The position numbers and the translations under genes are program-made. The notes beneath the pieces were generated by a model. It was not told the origin of the DNA, ran no database searches, and worked only from the letters and a program-made list of their open reading frames with translations. Source: Streptomyces sp. WZ-12 (GTDB lineage: Bacteria; Actinomycetota; Actinomycetes; Streptomycetales; Streptomycetaceae). Taken from it: DNA of 64,000 nucleotides. The stretch covers positions 4,375,001-4,439,000 of the forward strand of contig NZ_CP118574.1 in assembly GCF_028898845.1 (NCBI RefSeq). The letters are read 5' to 3'. Positions 1 to 8,752 of the stretch are shown piece by piece (the stretch's first letter is position 1; every line of letters begins with the position of its first letter).

Positions 1-50
1 GGGCGGCGGCCTCCTCCGCTGGCGCGGGCGGCTGCTGACCGCCGGCGCCC

Positions 51-899
51 TCACGCGTCCCGTTCGCCCCGCTCGTCTCGCGCGCCCCGCAGCAGCGGAA
101 GGCTCCGTCGGGTCCGCTCGTCGCCGGGCATGCACACGAACAGCTTGACGCCGGGCGCATCGAGGGCCGCCAACTTCACGTAGTCGAAGGTGAGGTCGCC
201 GGCCCGGGGGTGGTGGAAGGTGCGGCGGCTGCTGTCGAGGTCCGCCAGGTGGTGGGCTCCCCACCACCCGTCGAACTCCGCGCTGCGCGCGGCGAGTTCC
301 CTGGTGAGCCGTGCCACGCGCGGATCACCGAACCGCTCGCCGGCATCGGCCCGGAACTGCGCGACCAGGTCCCGCGCCTGCCCCTCCCAGTCGGCCAGCA
401 GCGTCCGCATCGCCGGATCGGTGAAGACCAGCCAGAGCAGGTTGCGTTCGTCGGGGGCGAGTTGGCCCGGGTCGCCGATCAGGCCGGCCTCGGCGCGGTT
501 CCAGGCGACCAGGTCCCAGTTGGCGTCGAGCAGATAGGCCGGGTGCGGGTCCAGGGCGTCCACCAGGCGTTGCAGGGCGGGCCCCGGGCCGGCTCCGGGT
601 GGCTGCTCCGGGGGGAGTTCGCCGGCCAGCGCGTACAGATGGCGCCGCTCGACCGAGCTGAGCATCAGGGCGCGCGCCAGGCTGGCGAGGACCTGACGGC
701 TGACGCCGATGTCCCTCGCCTGCTCCAGCCAGGTGTACCACGTGACGCTGACGCCGGAGAGTTGGGCGACCTCCTCCCGGCGCAGCCCGGGGGTGCGGCG
801 GCGCGGTCCGGCCAGGATGCCCGCCTCGCGCGGGGTGATCCGCTCCCGGCGCGCCCGCAGGAACTCCGCGAGGGCGCGCCGCCGTTCCTGGTCGGACAT
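51..899 (-). CDS. XRE-family regulator with MmyB-like ligand domain
   Basis: This 282-residue protein is a cytoplasmic DNA-binding regulator. The N-terminal third carries a helix-turn-helix of the MmyB group, with the hallmark RTPGLRREEVAQLSGVS followed by TWLEQ at about residues 35-60. The rest matches the MmyB-like ligand-binding domain (for example LLDANWDLVAWN near residue 123 and FHHPRAGDLTFDYVKL near 229). It is divergent to the MFS pump starting at 1088. In this family such a divergent pair usually means the regulator controls the transporter. The ligand cannot be predicted. A second paralogue of the same class lies at 6386-7267. Confidence 0.88.
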   Translation of the reverse strand: MSDQERRRALAEFLRARRERITPREAGILAGPRRRTPGLRREEVAQLSGVSVTWYTWLEQARDIGVSRQVLASLARALMLSSVERRHLYALAGELPPEQPPGAGPGPALQRLVDALDPHPAYLLDANWDLVAWNRAEAGLIGDPGQLAPDERNLLWLVFTDPAMRTLLADWEGQARDLVAQFRADAGERFGDPRVARLTRELAARSAEFDGWWGAHHLADLDSSRRTFHHPRAGDLTFDYVKLAALDAPGVKLFVCMPGDERTRRSLPLLRGARDERGERDA

Positions 900-1001
900 G
901 GGCTCCTCGGCCCTCCTCGGGGTTCGTGTGGGCGGACGTCAGGACCGGGTCCGCACGCGGCCCGTGTGGGACGGGCGGTGCGGGGAAGAGAGCGCCGGCA
1001 G

Positions 1002-1030
1002 GACGGTGGTGGGAACGACGGTGGTGGGAA
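1002..1030. repeat. Tandem 14-bp direct repeat between divergent regulator and pump
   Basis: GACGGTGGTGGGAA occurs twice with a 15-bp period (1002-1015 and 1017-1030). It lies in the 188-bp gap between the MmyB-type regulator and the MFS gene, about 60 bp upstream of the pump start. A regulator-binding or promoter role is inferred from position only. Confidence 0.4.
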
Positions 1031-1087
1031 AAACACCAGCATAAGCGCTCTCTGTACGGCCGTTGGGGGCTGCGCGAGCGTGGCCGC

Positions 1088-2557
1088 ATGGCTCAGACAT
1101 CACCTCCGGCCGGGGCCGCGCGCACCGCCCCGGACCCGCGTCCCGACCACCTCGCGCCCGCGCCTCGCGGCGCCCTCCCGCTCGTGCTCACCGGCGCCTT
1201 CATGGCCGTCCTCGACACCTTCATCGTGCTGGTCGCGGCGCCCGCCATCCAGGCGGACCTGCACGCGTCCGACGCCGACGTCCAGTTGATCCTCGCCGGC
1301 TACCAACTCACTTACGCTGTCGCCCTGATCACCGGCGCCCGGCTCGGCGACCGGTTCGGCCGCAAGCGGCTGTTCCAGACCGGGATGGCGCTGTTCACCG
1401 TCGCGTCGGTGGGCTGCGCGCTGGCGCCCGGGGCGGGGTTCCTGATCGCCGCCCGGCTGGTCCAGGGGCTGTCCGCGGCCGCGATGTTCCCGCAGGTCTT
1501 CGCGCTGCTCCAGGTGCTGGTGCCGGCCGAGCGGCGGGCCCGGGCGTTCGGGGCGCTGGGCGCGGTGATCGGCCTGGCCGGCGCCGTCGGGCAGGTGCTC
1601 GGCGGCGTGCTGGTCTCCGCCGACCTCCTCGGCTCCTCCTGGCGGCCGGTCTTCTGGGTCAATGTGCCGGTCGGGGTGGTGACGGTGGCGCTCACCGCGC
1701 GCTACGTGCCGGAGTCGCGCGCGCCCCGTGCCCGCCGGCTCGACCTGCCGGGCGCCGGAGTGCTCACGGTGGCGCTGGGGCTGCTGGTCGTCCCGTTGGT
1801 CGAGGGGCGGCCGGCCGGCTGGCCCCTGTGGACGTGGCTCAGCCTGGCCGCCAGTGCCCTGGCGTTCGCGGCGTTCGTACGGGTGGAGCGGCGGGTGGCG
1901 GCGTCCGGCGGGGAGCCGCTGGTGCGGCTGCGGCTGTTCCGGGAGCGGCCCTTCGCGGTCGGCATGCTCCTGGTGCTGCTCACCTACGCCGGCATCAACT
2001 CCTTCTTCCTGGTCTTCTCGCTGACCCTCCAGGACGGGCTGGGGCAGGACGCGCTCGGCGCCGGCCTGTACTACACGCCGTTCGCGGTGGTCTTCTTCGC
2101 CGCCAGCCTGCTCGCCGGCCGGCTGGCCCACCTGGGGCGACGGGTCCTCCAGGCCGGCGCGCTGCTCGTCGTCCTCGGCTTCGGCTCGACCGTCGCACTG
2201 GCCACGGCCGCCGGGCCCGGCCTGAGCGCGGGGCAGTTGGTCGCGCCGCTGGCCCTGGTCGGCGCGGGCAACGGCCTGTTGGTGACGCCGCTGCTCGGCG
2301 CGGTCCTCACCGGCGTCCGCCCCGAGGAGACCGGGCTGGCCTCGGGCGTCCTCTCCACCGGCCAGCAGATCGGCGGCGCGGTCGGGGTGGCCGTCCTCGG
2401 CGTCCTCTTCTACGGCGCCCTCGGCCCCGCCGCACACCAGGACGTCGCCGCCTACGGCCACGCGCTGACCTGCGCCCTGACCGCCAACGCCGCCCTCGCC
2501 GCGCTGGTCGCCCTCCTCCTGCCGCTGCTCCCCGACCCGGCGACCCGGCGCGGCTAG
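1088..2557 (+). CDS. DHA2-family MFS drug/proton antiporter
   Basis: This is an inner-membrane proton-coupled exporter of 489 residues, the usual length of a 14-helix DHA2 transporter. Visible motifs are the D-T-F-I-V segment of helix 1 (LTGAFMAVLDTFIVLVAAPA), the loop 2-3 motif GARLGDRFGRKRLF, and the helix 5 antiporter motif region around AVIGLAGAVGQVLGGVL. The open frame extends upstream to 926, but I chose ATG 1088 because the MFS homology begins just after it. It is divergent to the MmyB-type regulator at 51-899, its likely controller. The substrate is unknown. Confidence 0.88.
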   Translation: MAQTSPPAGAARTAPDPRPDHLAPAPRGALPLVLTGAFMAVLDTFIVLVAAPAIQADLHASDADVQLILAGYQLTYAVALITGARLGDRFGRKRLFQTGMALFTVASVGCALAPGAGFLIAARLVQGLSAAAMFPQVFALLQVLVPAERRARAFGALGAVIGLAGAVGQVLGGVLVSADLLGSSWRPVFWVNVPVGVVTVALTARYVPESRAPRARRLDLPGAGVLTVALGLLVVPLVEGRPAGWPLWTWLSLAASALAFAAFVRVERRVAASGGEPLVRLRLFRERPFAVGMLLVLLTYAGINSFFLVFSLTLQDGLGQDALGAGLYYTPFAVVFFAASLLAGRLAHLGRRVLQAGALLVVLGFGSTVALATAAGPGLSAGQLVAPLALVGAGNGLLVTPLLGAVLTGVRPEETGLASGVLSTGQQIGGAVGVAVLGVLFYGALGPAAHQDVAAYGHALTCALTANAALAALVALLLPLLPDPATRRG

Positions 2558-2678
2558 GGCGCCGCGGGAACCGCGCTCCCACCCGCACCCCAACTCGCCG
2601 CCCTCCCGCCATAGGCCGCCGCCCCCCGGAGCGCTATGGTCAGATTCCAGAGAACGTAACGGGGGAGGGCAGCGATCG

Positions 2679-2930
2679 ATGGCCCGGGATGAAGCCGTGG
2701 TCGGCTGTACCGGAGTGCTGCTGATCGGCACGCGCGGGGCTGCCGGACCCGGTGAGGTTCTGGTAAGGATCCGGGGTGGCTCCGAGACGTTCCTCGCCTG
2801 GTCCCCCGAGCCCCTGCCAGTGGGGGCGACCGTGCTCGTGATCGAGTCCCGTGGCAACCGCCAGGTCAACGTCATCGAGTGGGCTGATCCGTTGGACGCG
2901 TCGGCCGGCGACGCCGGCGACGCTGGTTGA
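2679..2930 (+). CDS. NfeD-like OB-fold protein
   Basis: This small protein of 83 residues has the core of the soluble NfeD C-terminal beta-barrel: a GCTGVLLIGTRGAAGPGEVLV stretch, then an SPEPLPVGATVLVIES strand pair. It lacks the membrane part of full NfeD proteins. The start ATG follows a clear ribosome binding site (GGGGGAGGG). The stop is only 11 bp before the SPFH/flotillin gene. NfeD proteins are typical genetic partners of flotillin-like SPFH proteins in bacterial membrane microdomains, so the pair most likely works together. Confidence 0.75.
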   Translation: MARDEAVVGCTGVLLIGTRGAAGPGEVLVRIRGGSETFLAWSPEPLPVGATVLVIESRGNRQVNVIEWADPLDASAGDAGDAG

Positions 2931-2941
2931 GGAGACGAGTG

Positions 2942-4096
2942 ATGTTCGGTTACCGCGTTCCTTCCCCCGATCAAGCCATGTTGATCTCCGGTGGCAGGCG
3001 GGGACAGGGCGGGGCGCCCTTCCGGGTGGTGACCGGCCACGGCAAGTTCGTGCTGCCGGTGTTCCGCAAGGTCCGGTTCCTGACGCTGGCGATGTGCGAG
3101 TCCGAGGTGGCCGAGAAGTGCGTGACGCGGCAGGGCATCGCCCTGACGGTGCGCGCCGTGATCGCGTTCAAGGTCGGCAACGACACCGAGAGCATCGTCA
3201 ACGCCGGCCAGCGCTTCCTGTCCGACCAGGAGCAGATGTCGATCCTGACCGGCCGGATCTTCGCCGGTCACCTGCGGTCCATCATCGGCTCGATGACGGT
3301 CGAGGAGATCGTCACCGAGCGGCAGAAGCTGGCCACCGAGGTCCTGGAGACCTCCAAGACCGAGATGGCCAAGATCGGCCTGATCGTGGACTCGTTGCAG
3401 ATCCAGTCGATCGACGACGGCGACACCGGCTACATCGAGGCGATGTCCGCGCCGCACAAGGCGGCCATCCAGCGCCAGGCGCAGATCGCCCAGGCGCAGG
3501 CCACCCAGGCGTCCGTCGAGGCGCAGCAGGAGGCGGCGCGCAATCAGGCCGAGTACTCCCGGCAGACCGCGGTGGTCCAGGCCGAGTACTCCGCCGAGGT
3601 GGACCGCGCGCAGGCCCGCGCCTCCCAGGCCGGCCCGCTCGCCCAGGCCCACGCCCAGCAGGAGGTGCTGGCCGCGCAGACCGAACTGGCCGAGCGCCGG
3701 GCCCAGTTGCGCCAGCAGGAGCTGGTCGCCGAGGTGGTCAAGCCGGCCGAGGCGGAGGCCGAGCGGATCAAGTTGCTGGCCACGGCCGAGGCGGAGCGGA
3801 TGAAGATCCAGGCCGAGGCCGCCGCCTCGCACGACCGGGTGGCGCTGGACCGGATGCTGATCGACCAGCTCCCGCAGATCGTCAAGGAGGCGTCCGCGGG
3901 CCTGGCCAACGCCAACGTCAACGTCCTCAACGGCACCGACGGCCTCGGCGAGATCGCCGCCGGCCTGGTCGGCCAGGGCCTGACCATCCTCGACTCGGTC
4001 CGCCGCAACCTCGGCACCGCGGGCGCGTCCGACAACGCCGCGGCGAACGGCGGCGGGAACGGCTCCGCGCACGGCGGCCGCGTCGAGATCGAATAG
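2942..4096 (+). CDS. Flotillin-like SPFH/Band 7 protein
   Basis: The 384-residue product is a membrane-associated scaffold of the SPFH family. The N-terminal half is the SPFH domain (from MFGYRVPSPDQAMLISGG onwards, including LTVRAVIAFKVGND and ILTGRIFAGHLRSIIGSMTVEEI). The C-terminal half is a long Ala/Glu/Gln-rich coiled coil typical of flotillins (AQIAQAQATQASVEAQQEAA and later AEAERIKLLATAEAERMK). I chose ATG 2942 over the upstream in-frame TTG 2927, because GAGGAG precedes it and it leaves an 11-bp gap to the NfeD-like gene. Transcription is probably joint with that gene. A role in membrane organisation is inferred from the family. Confidence 0.85.
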   Translation: MFGYRVPSPDQAMLISGGRRGQGGAPFRVVTGHGKFVLPVFRKVRFLTLAMCESEVAEKCVTRQGIALTVRAVIAFKVGNDTESIVNAGQRFLSDQEQMSILTGRIFAGHLRSIIGSMTVEEIVTERQKLATEVLETSKTEMAKIGLIVDSLQIQSIDDGDTGYIEAMSAPHKAAIQRQAQIAQAQATQASVEAQQEAARNQAEYSRQTAVVQAEYSAEVDRAQARASQAGPLAQAHAQQEVLAAQTELAERRAQLRQQELVAEVVKPAEAEAERIKLLATAEAERMKIQAEAAASHDRVALDRMLIDQLPQIVKEASAGLANANVNVLNGTDGLGEIAAGLVGQGLTILDSVRRNLGTAGASDNAAANGGGNGSAHGGRVEIE

Positions 4097-4162
4097 CGCC
4101 ACCGGCACCACCGTGCCACCACTCCCGGGGGCGGGCCGCCGTGGCGCCCGCCCCCGGCAGCC

Positions 4163-4750
4163 TCACGTCCCCCGCGGCCGCGGCTCCTCCGCGTGCTTGT
4201 CGCGGACGTAGGCCACCAGCCGCTCCAACACCGCCTTCGTGGTGCCGAGATCGGCGTCGTCGAAGTCGCTGAGCGCCTGACGCAATCCGGCCAACCGGGC
4301 CGCCTGGAAGCTCTCCAGGACGGCCTTGCCGTGCGGTGTGATCGCCACCCGGCGGGCCCGCCGGTCCTGCTCGTCCGTGGTGCGCTCGACCAGGTCCTGC
4401 GCCTCCAACTCACCGATCTGCCGGGTGACGTGCGGGGGCTCGACCATCAACTGCGCCGCCAGGTCGCCGACCCGGCTGACGCCCCCGCTGTCCGCCAGCG
4501 CCATCAGCAGGTAGAGGCCGGACCGACCGGCCGAGATGCCCGCCTCGCTCGCGAACCGCTCGTGCGCCCGCGAGCGGGTGAGCAGATAGGACAGCGTGGC
4601 CAGCACCTTCTGCAGGGCGGCGGTGGAGTCCTGGGCGGGTGCGGGGTCCGACATGGGGGAACTGTAGCCGCCCCCGGTCCCCGGATCCGCCGCGGTCCGT
4701 ACCAGGGTCCGCCCACCCCCGCCCGTACGGTTCGAGCCAACTTCGGTCAT
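4163..4750 (-). CDS. MarR-family transcriptional regulator
   Basis: This winged-helix regulator is a MarR-type dimer. It shows the recognition region (GVSRVGDLAAQLMVEPPHVTRQI) and the wing with DEQDRRARRVAITPHGKAVLE. The start at 4750 gives 195 residues and has a good ribosome binding site (GGAAGGA). An internal ATG at 4654 would give a 163-residue protein of more ordinary MarR length but has a poor site, so the start is uncertain. It is divergent to the P450 gene at 4852, with two overlapping palindromes in the gap. It probably represses both itself and the P450-ferredoxin operon. Confidence 0.85.
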   Translation of the reverse strand: MTEVGSNRTGGGGRTLVRTAADPGTGGGYSSPMSDPAPAQDSTAALQKVLATLSYLLTRSRAHERFASEAGISAGRSGLYLLMALADSGGVSRVGDLAAQLMVEPPHVTRQIGELEAQDLVERTTDEQDRRARRVAITPHGKAVLESFQAARLAGLRQALSDFDDADLGTTKAVLERLVAYVRDKHAEEPRPRGT

Positions 4751-4800
4751 GCCGCGATCCGTCCTTCCCTCTCCCGCCGTGCCCGGGTTAACGTGGTCAC

Positions 4801-4824
4801 AACTTAGTTACCTAAGTTAGGTAA
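4801..4824. promoter_or_regulatory. Nested operator dyads of the MarR-P450 promoter region
   Basis: Two overlapping inverted repeats are visible. TTACCTAA-G-TTAGGTAA (4808-4824) is a perfect 8+8 palindrome. AACTTAG-TTAC-CTAAGTT (4801-4818) is a perfect 7+7 dyad. They are the only AT-rich stretch between the divergent MarR and P450 genes and end 27 bp before the P450 start. This is the expected form of a MarR-family operator. Confidence 0.7.
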
Positions 4825-4851
4825 TTAAATCCACGCGGAAGGACCGGCCGC

Positions 4852-6063
4852 ATGACGACCGCAGAACGCACCGCTCCCCCCGACACCCTCACCGTCCCCG
4901 CCAGCCGCGCCCCGGGCTGCCCGTTCGACCCCGCCCCCGCCGTCGCCGACGCGGCCCGCACCGAGCCGATCACCCGGGCGACCCTCTGGGACGGCACCCC
5001 CTGCTGGCTGGTGACGGGCCATCAGGACGTCCGCACGGTGCTCGGCGACCCGCGCTTCAGCGCCGACGGCCTGCGCCCCGGCTTCCCCTTCCTCACCGCC
5101 GGCGCCCGCGAAGTCATCGGCCAGAAGCCGACGTTCATCCGCATGGACGACCCGGGCCACGCCAAGCTGCGCCGGATGCTCACCGCCGAGTTCATGGTCA
5201 AGAAGGTCGAGGCGATGCGCCCCGAGGTGCAGCACCTCGCCGACGACCTGCTGGACAGGATGACCGCCGGGCGCAACTCCGCCGACCTGGTACGGGAGTT
5301 CGCGCTGCCGCTGCCGTCCCTGGTGATCTGCCTGCTGCTCGGCGTCCCCTACGAGGACCACGAGTTCTTCCAGGAGCGCAGCGGCATCCTGCTCGCCCTG
5401 CGCTCCACACCCGCCGAAGCCAAGGCCGCCCTCGACGAGTTGGTGGAGTACCTGACCCGGCTCGCGCAGGCCAAGCGGGAGCGGCCGGACGACGGCATCA
5501 TCAGCCGGCTGGTCGCCCGCGGCGAGCTCTCCGACGGCGAGATCGCCTCCATGGGGCGGCTGTTGCTGGTCGCCGGGCACGAGACCACCGCCAACATGAC
5601 CTCGCTGGGCACCCTGGCCCTGCTCCGCAACCCCGACCAACTCGCCCGACTGCGCGCCGAACCCGCGCTCATCAAGGGGGCCGTCGAGGAGCTGCTGCGC
5701 TATCTGACGATCGTGCACAACGGCGTCCCCCGGGTCGCCACCGAGGACGTCGTCCTGGGCGGGAGCACCATCCGCGCCGGCGAGGGCGTGCTGTGCATGA
5801 TCAACTCCGCCAACCGGGACGCGACGGTCTTCCCCGAGGCCGACGCCCTCGACGTGGCCCGGGACGCCCGCCGGCACGTCGCCTTCGGCTTCGGCGTCCA
5901 CCAGTGCCTGGGCCAGCCGCTGGCCCGGGTGGAGCTGCAGATCGCCCTGACGACGCTGCTGCGCCGGCTGCCGGACCTGCGCCTGGCCATCCCGTACGAG
6001 GAGGTCCCGTTCCGCGGCGACATGCAGATCTACGGGGTCCACTCGCTGCCGGTCGCCTGGTAG
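4852..6063 (+). CDS. Cytochrome P450, CYP105-like
   Basis: This soluble class I P450 monooxygenase has 403 residues. Signatures include the I-helix oxygen-binding motif AGHETT near residue 241, the K-helix ExxR in EELLRYLT, and the heme loop FGFGVHQCLG with the thiolate ligand Cys352. The heme loop and following PLARVELQ resemble CYP105 enzymes of Streptomyces, which hydroxylate xenobiotics and secondary metabolites. ATG 4852 follows GGAAGGA. The ferredoxin gene begins 56 bp downstream and is the natural electron donor. The MarR operator lies immediately upstream. The substrate is unknown. Confidence 0.92.
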   Translation: MTTAERTAPPDTLTVPASRAPGCPFDPAPAVADAARTEPITRATLWDGTPCWLVTGHQDVRTVLGDPRFSADGLRPGFPFLTAGAREVIGQKPTFIRMDDPGHAKLRRMLTAEFMVKKVEAMRPEVQHLADDLLDRMTAGRNSADLVREFALPLPSLVICLLLGVPYEDHEFFQERSGILLALRSTPAEAKAALDELVEYLTRLAQAKRERPDDGIISRLVARGELSDGEIASMGRLLLVAGHETTANMTSLGTLALLRNPDQLARLRAEPALIKGAVEELLRYLTIVHNGVPRVATEDVVLGGSTIRAGEGVLCMINSANRDATVFPEADALDVARDARRHVAFGFGVHQCLGQPLARVELQIALTTLLRRLPDLRLAIPYEEVPFRGDMQIYGVHSLPVAW

Positions 6064-6119
6064 TCGCGGCGCCCGCACCCCAACCACCTTCCACCACCCA
6101 CCACTTGGGAGCACCGACC

Positions 6120-6314
6120 ATGCGCATCCACGCCGACCAGGAGAAGTGCTGCGGCGCCGGCTCCTGCGTGCTCGCCGCCCCGGACGTCTTCGACCAGCGC
6201 GAGGAGGACGGCATCGTGGTCGTCCTCGACCCGGCGCCGCCGGCCGCGCTGCACGACGCGGTCCGCGAGGCGGCGGCCATCTGCCCGGCCGCCGCGATCA
6301 CGGTGACCGACTGA
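6120..6314 (+). CDS. 3Fe-4S ferredoxin partnering the P450
   Basis: The 64-residue protein is a small electron carrier of the type paired with actinomycete P450s. Cys10, Cys16 and Cys55 form the C-x5-C...C-P pattern of a [3Fe-4S] cluster; an extra Cys11 sits next to the first ligand. The sequence begins MRIHADQEKCCGAGSC and ends in the ICPAAAI segment. It directly follows the P450 gene and should deliver electrons to it. Reductases are probably encoded elsewhere, since none is seen nearby. Confidence 0.9.
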   Translation: MRIHADQEKCCGAGSCVLAAPDVFDQREEDGIVVVLDPAPPAALHDAVREAAAICPAAAITVTD

Positions 6315-6327
6315 CCGGCCACCGACC

Positions 6328-6381
6328 GACGGGCGCGCGCCCCGGCCCCGCACTTCCCGGCGGGACCGGGGCGCGCCCGTC
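6328..6381. terminator. Bidirectional terminator hairpin
   Basis: GACGGGCGCG...CCCCGG on the left pairs with CCGGGGCGCGCCCGTC on the right, with a two-base bulge and a roughly 20-base loop. It lies between the convergent ferredoxin and MmyB-type regulator genes and could serve both. Confidence 0.6.
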
Positions 6382-6385
6382 CGCC

Positions 6386-7267
6386 CTACGCCAGTCCCGC
6401 GGCCAGCGCGCGCAGCGCTTCCTCGGACCGCGAGCCGGCGGCCGCGTGGTGGGTGACCAGCAGTTGCTCCGGGTCGGCCGCCACGCTCAGCGTCTCGTAG
6501 GTCAGGGTCAGCGGGCCCACCACCGGGTGGTTGAGCTGCTTCACGCCGAACCCCTTGTCCTGTACGTCGTGCCGGGCCCACAGTCGGCGGAACTCCCCAC
6601 TCACCCCGCTCAGTTCGGCGACCAGCCCGGCCAGCGCGGGGTCGTCCGGCGCCCGCCCCAGCTCGCGCCGGAGCAGCCCGACCACCACCTCCGCCTTGCC
6701 CTCCCAGTTCACGTACAGCGCGCGGGTCGCCGGGTCCAGGAAGACCTGCCGGGCGAGGTTGCGCCGCTCGCGGGGCATCGCGGGGAAGTCCCCGAACAGG
6801 GCGCTGCCGAGCCGGTTCCAGCCGATGACGTCCAGGCCCCGGCCCACCACGAACGCGGGGACCAGCTCCAGCGCGTCCAGTACCTGCCGGCAGGCCGGCC
6901 CGACCCGCTGCGGGCGGGCGGCGGCACGCACCCGCCGGGAGGCCGGGCGGGCGAGGTGCCGCAGGTGGTCGCGCTCGGTCGGGGTGAGCCGCAGCGCGGT
7001 GCCGATCGCGTCCAGCACCGCGTCCGAGACGCCCGCGCCCCGGCCCTGTTCCAGCCGGATGTAATACGCCACGCTGACCCCGGCGAGCTGCGCCAGCTCC
7101 TCGCGGCGCAGCCCGGGCACCCGCCGCCGCCCGTGCTCCGGCAGCCCGACGTCCGCGGGCCGCAGCCGGGCCCGCCGCGAGCGCAGGAACGCGCTCAGCT
7201 CGGTGCGCCGGTCGACCACCGCGGGGCCCGGCTGGGTGGTTCCGTCAGTAGTAGGCACGGGGTTCAT
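6386..7267 (-). CDS. XRE-family regulator with MmyB-like ligand domain
   Basis: This 293-residue regulator is a paralogue of the protein at 51-899. It carries the same helix-turn-helix hallmark (RRVPGLRREELAQLAGVS, then RLEQGRG) followed by the MmyB-like domain with WNRLGSALFGDFPAMPRERRNLARQ. The frame is open further upstream, but I chose the ATG at 7267, which sits just before the conserved region and leaves a 52-bp promoter gap to the divergent alcohol dehydrogenase. The arrangement suggests control of that dehydrogenase. The effector is unknown. Confidence 0.88.
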   Translation of the reverse strand: MNPVPTTDGTTQPGPAVVDRRTELSAFLRSRRARLRPADVGLPEHGRRRVPGLRREELAQLAGVSVAYYIRLEQGRGAGVSDAVLDAIGTALRLTPTERDHLRHLARPASRRVRAAARPQRVGPACRQVLDALELVPAFVVGRGLDVIGWNRLGSALFGDFPAMPRERRNLARQVFLDPATRALYVNWEGKAEVVVGLLRRELGRAPDDPALAGLVAELSGVSGEFRRLWARHDVQDKGFGVKQLNHPVVGPLTLTYETLSVAADPEQLLVTHHAAAGSRSEEALRALAAGLA

Positions 7268-7319
7268 ATGTTCAAGGGTGCACTGGTTACGGCCCAGGTG
7301 ACACCGCATGCTCGGTGGC

Positions 7320-8375
7320 ATGACCCACACCTCTGTCGCCGCGTACGCCGCCCCCGCACCGAAGGCCCCGCTGGAGCGGATCACCATCCCGCGCCGCGAG
7401 CTGGGTGCCCACGACGTCCTGATCGACATCAAGTTCGCCGGCATCTGCCACTCCGACATCCACACCGTCCGCGCCGAGTGGGGCGACGACGGCAACTTCC
7501 CGATCGTGCCCGGCCACGAGATAGCCGGCGTGGTCTCCGCGATCGGCTCCGAGGTCACCCGCTACGCCGTGGGCGACCGGGTCGGCGTCGGCTGCTTCGT
7601 CGACTCCTGTCGCACCTGTGACAACTGCCGCGCCGGTCTGGAGCAGTACTGCACCGGCGAGCTCGGCACCGTCAACACCTACAACGACACCGACCGCAAC
7701 GGCGAGCCCACCTACGGTGGTTACGCCACCCACGTCGTCGTCGACGAGAACTACGTGCTGCGCATCCCCGACGCGCTCCCGCTGGATGCCGCCGCCCCGC
7801 TGCTCTGCGCCGGCATCACCCTCTACTCCCCGCTCGCCCACTGGGGCGCCGGCCCCGGCAAGAAGGTCGCCGTCGTCGGCCTGGGCGGCCTGGGGCACAT
7901 GGGCGTCAAGATCGCGCACGCGATGGGCGCCGAGGTCACCGTCCTGAGCCAGTCGCTCCGCAAGAAGGACGACGGCATGCGGTTCGGCGCCGACCACTAC
8001 CACGCGACCAGCGACCCGGCCACGTTCGAGGCGCTGGCCGGCACCTTCGACCTGATCGTCAACACCGTCTCGGCCAACCTGGACCTCAACGCCTACCTCG
8101 GCCTGCTGCGCACCGACGGCACCCTGGTCCAGCTCGGTGTCCCCGAACAGCCGCTGCCCATCGTCCCGTTCGCGCTGATCGGCGGCCGCCGGTCGTTCGC
8201 CGGCTCGCTGATCGGCGGCATCGCGGAGACCCAGGAGATGCTCGACTTCTGCGCCGAGCACGGCCTGACCGCGGACATCGAGGTGATCGCGGCGGACCGG
8301 ATCAACGAGGCGTACGAGCGGGTGCTCGCCAGCGACGTGCGCTACCGCTTCGTCATCGACACCGCCACCATCTGA
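7320..8375 (+). CDS. Zinc-dependent NAD(P) alcohol dehydrogenase
   Basis: This medium-chain dehydrogenase has 351 residues and belongs to the cinnamyl-alcohol/AdhA-like group. It shows catalytic zinc ligands in GICHSDIH and PGHEIAG, the structural zinc cysteines in [15 protein letters not shown], and the nucleotide-binding [13 protein letters not shown]. It reversibly oxidises alcohols or reduces aldehydes in the cytoplasm. I preferred ATG 7320 over 7308, since family proteins begin near this point. It is divergent to the MmyB-type regulator, and a strong hairpin at 8420-8476 follows it. Confidence 0.9.
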   Translation: MTHTSVAAYAAPAPKAPLERITIPRRELGAHDVLIDIKFAGICHSDIHTVRAEWGDDGNFPIVPGHEIAGVVSAIGSEVTRYAVGDRVGVGCFVDSCRTCDNCRAGLEQYCTGELGTVNTYNDTDRNGEPTYGGYATHVVVDENYVLRIPDALPLDAAAPLLCAGITLYSPLAHWGAGPGKKVAVVGLGGLGHMGVKIAHAMGAEVTVLSQSLRKKDDGMRFGADHYHATSDPATFEALAGTFDLIVNTVSANLDLNAYLGLLRTDGTLVQLGVPEQPLPIVPFALIGGRRSFAGSLIGGIAETQEMLDFCAEHGLTADIEVIAADRINEAYERVLASDVRYRFVIDTATI

Positions 8376-8419
8376 CCCACGCACCGTCCGGGCCGGCGCC
8401 CCCACCGCCGCGCCCTGTG

Positions 8420-8476
8420 CACGGCAAGCGCCCGGGGCCGCCCCCACTGGCTGCCCCGGGCGTTGTGCGTGCCGTG
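8420..8476 (+). terminator. Two-tier terminator hairpin
   Basis: Outer arms CACGGC (8420-8425) and GCCGTG (8471-8476) enclose a 10-bp inner stem, CGCCCGGGGC with GCCCCGGGCG (8429-8438 and 8453-8462). It follows the alcohol dehydrogenase and insulates the zinc-responsive pair. Confidence 0.6.
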
Positions 8477-8502
8477 ACCCCAGGCACGGCGCCCACTCTA
8501 CT

Positions 8503-8523
8503 TGGAAACGGTACCCATTTCCA
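8503..8523. promoter_or_regulatory. Candidate Zur operator
   Basis: An inverted repeat TGGAAA-N9-TTTCCA stands 53 bp upstream of the rpmF paralogue. Zinc-free L32 paralogues and COG0523 GTPases are classic Zur-regulon members in actinomycetes, and their operators are AT-leaning palindromes with TGA/TTCA-type arms. The site is similar in form but not an exact match to the consensus as I remember it, so the assignment is inference. Confidence 0.45.
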
Positions 8524-8575
8524 TATAGCCTCCCCTCGATCGTTCACCCGTCCCGATCCCCGGAGGCCCACCACC

Positions 8576-8746
8576 ATGGCCGTACCCAAGCGCAAGCTCT
8601 CCCGCAGCAACACCCGCCACCGCCGCGCCCAATGGAAGGCCAGCACGCCCCAGTTGGTGCCGGTCACCATCGACGGCGTCGTGTACCAGGTGCCGCAGCG
8701 CCTGGCGAAGGCGTACCAGCGCGGCCTGCTCGACCCGAAGGGCTGA
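8576..8746 (+). CDS. rpmF: 50S ribosomal protein L32, zinc-independent paralogue
   Basis: This 56-residue ribosomal protein has the conserved start [17 protein letters not shown]. The zinc-ribbon cysteines found in the metal-binding form of L32 are absent: the protein contains no cysteine. Such C-minus paralogues replace the zinc form during zinc starvation and release ribosomal zinc. It lies 6 bp upstream of a CobW-type GTPase and downstream of a palindrome, which supports a zinc-limitation role. Confidence 0.9.
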   Translation: MAVPKRKLSRSNTRHRRAQWKASTPQLVPVTIDGVVYQVPQRLAKAYQRGLLDPKG

Positions 8747-8752
8747 CCGGAC

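Noticed and set aside
1100..4111. A 1003-codon open frame on the - strand
   Set aside because: It is antisense to the MFS, NfeD-like and SPFH genes and gives a Gly/Leu/Arg/Asp-biased sequence without any domain.
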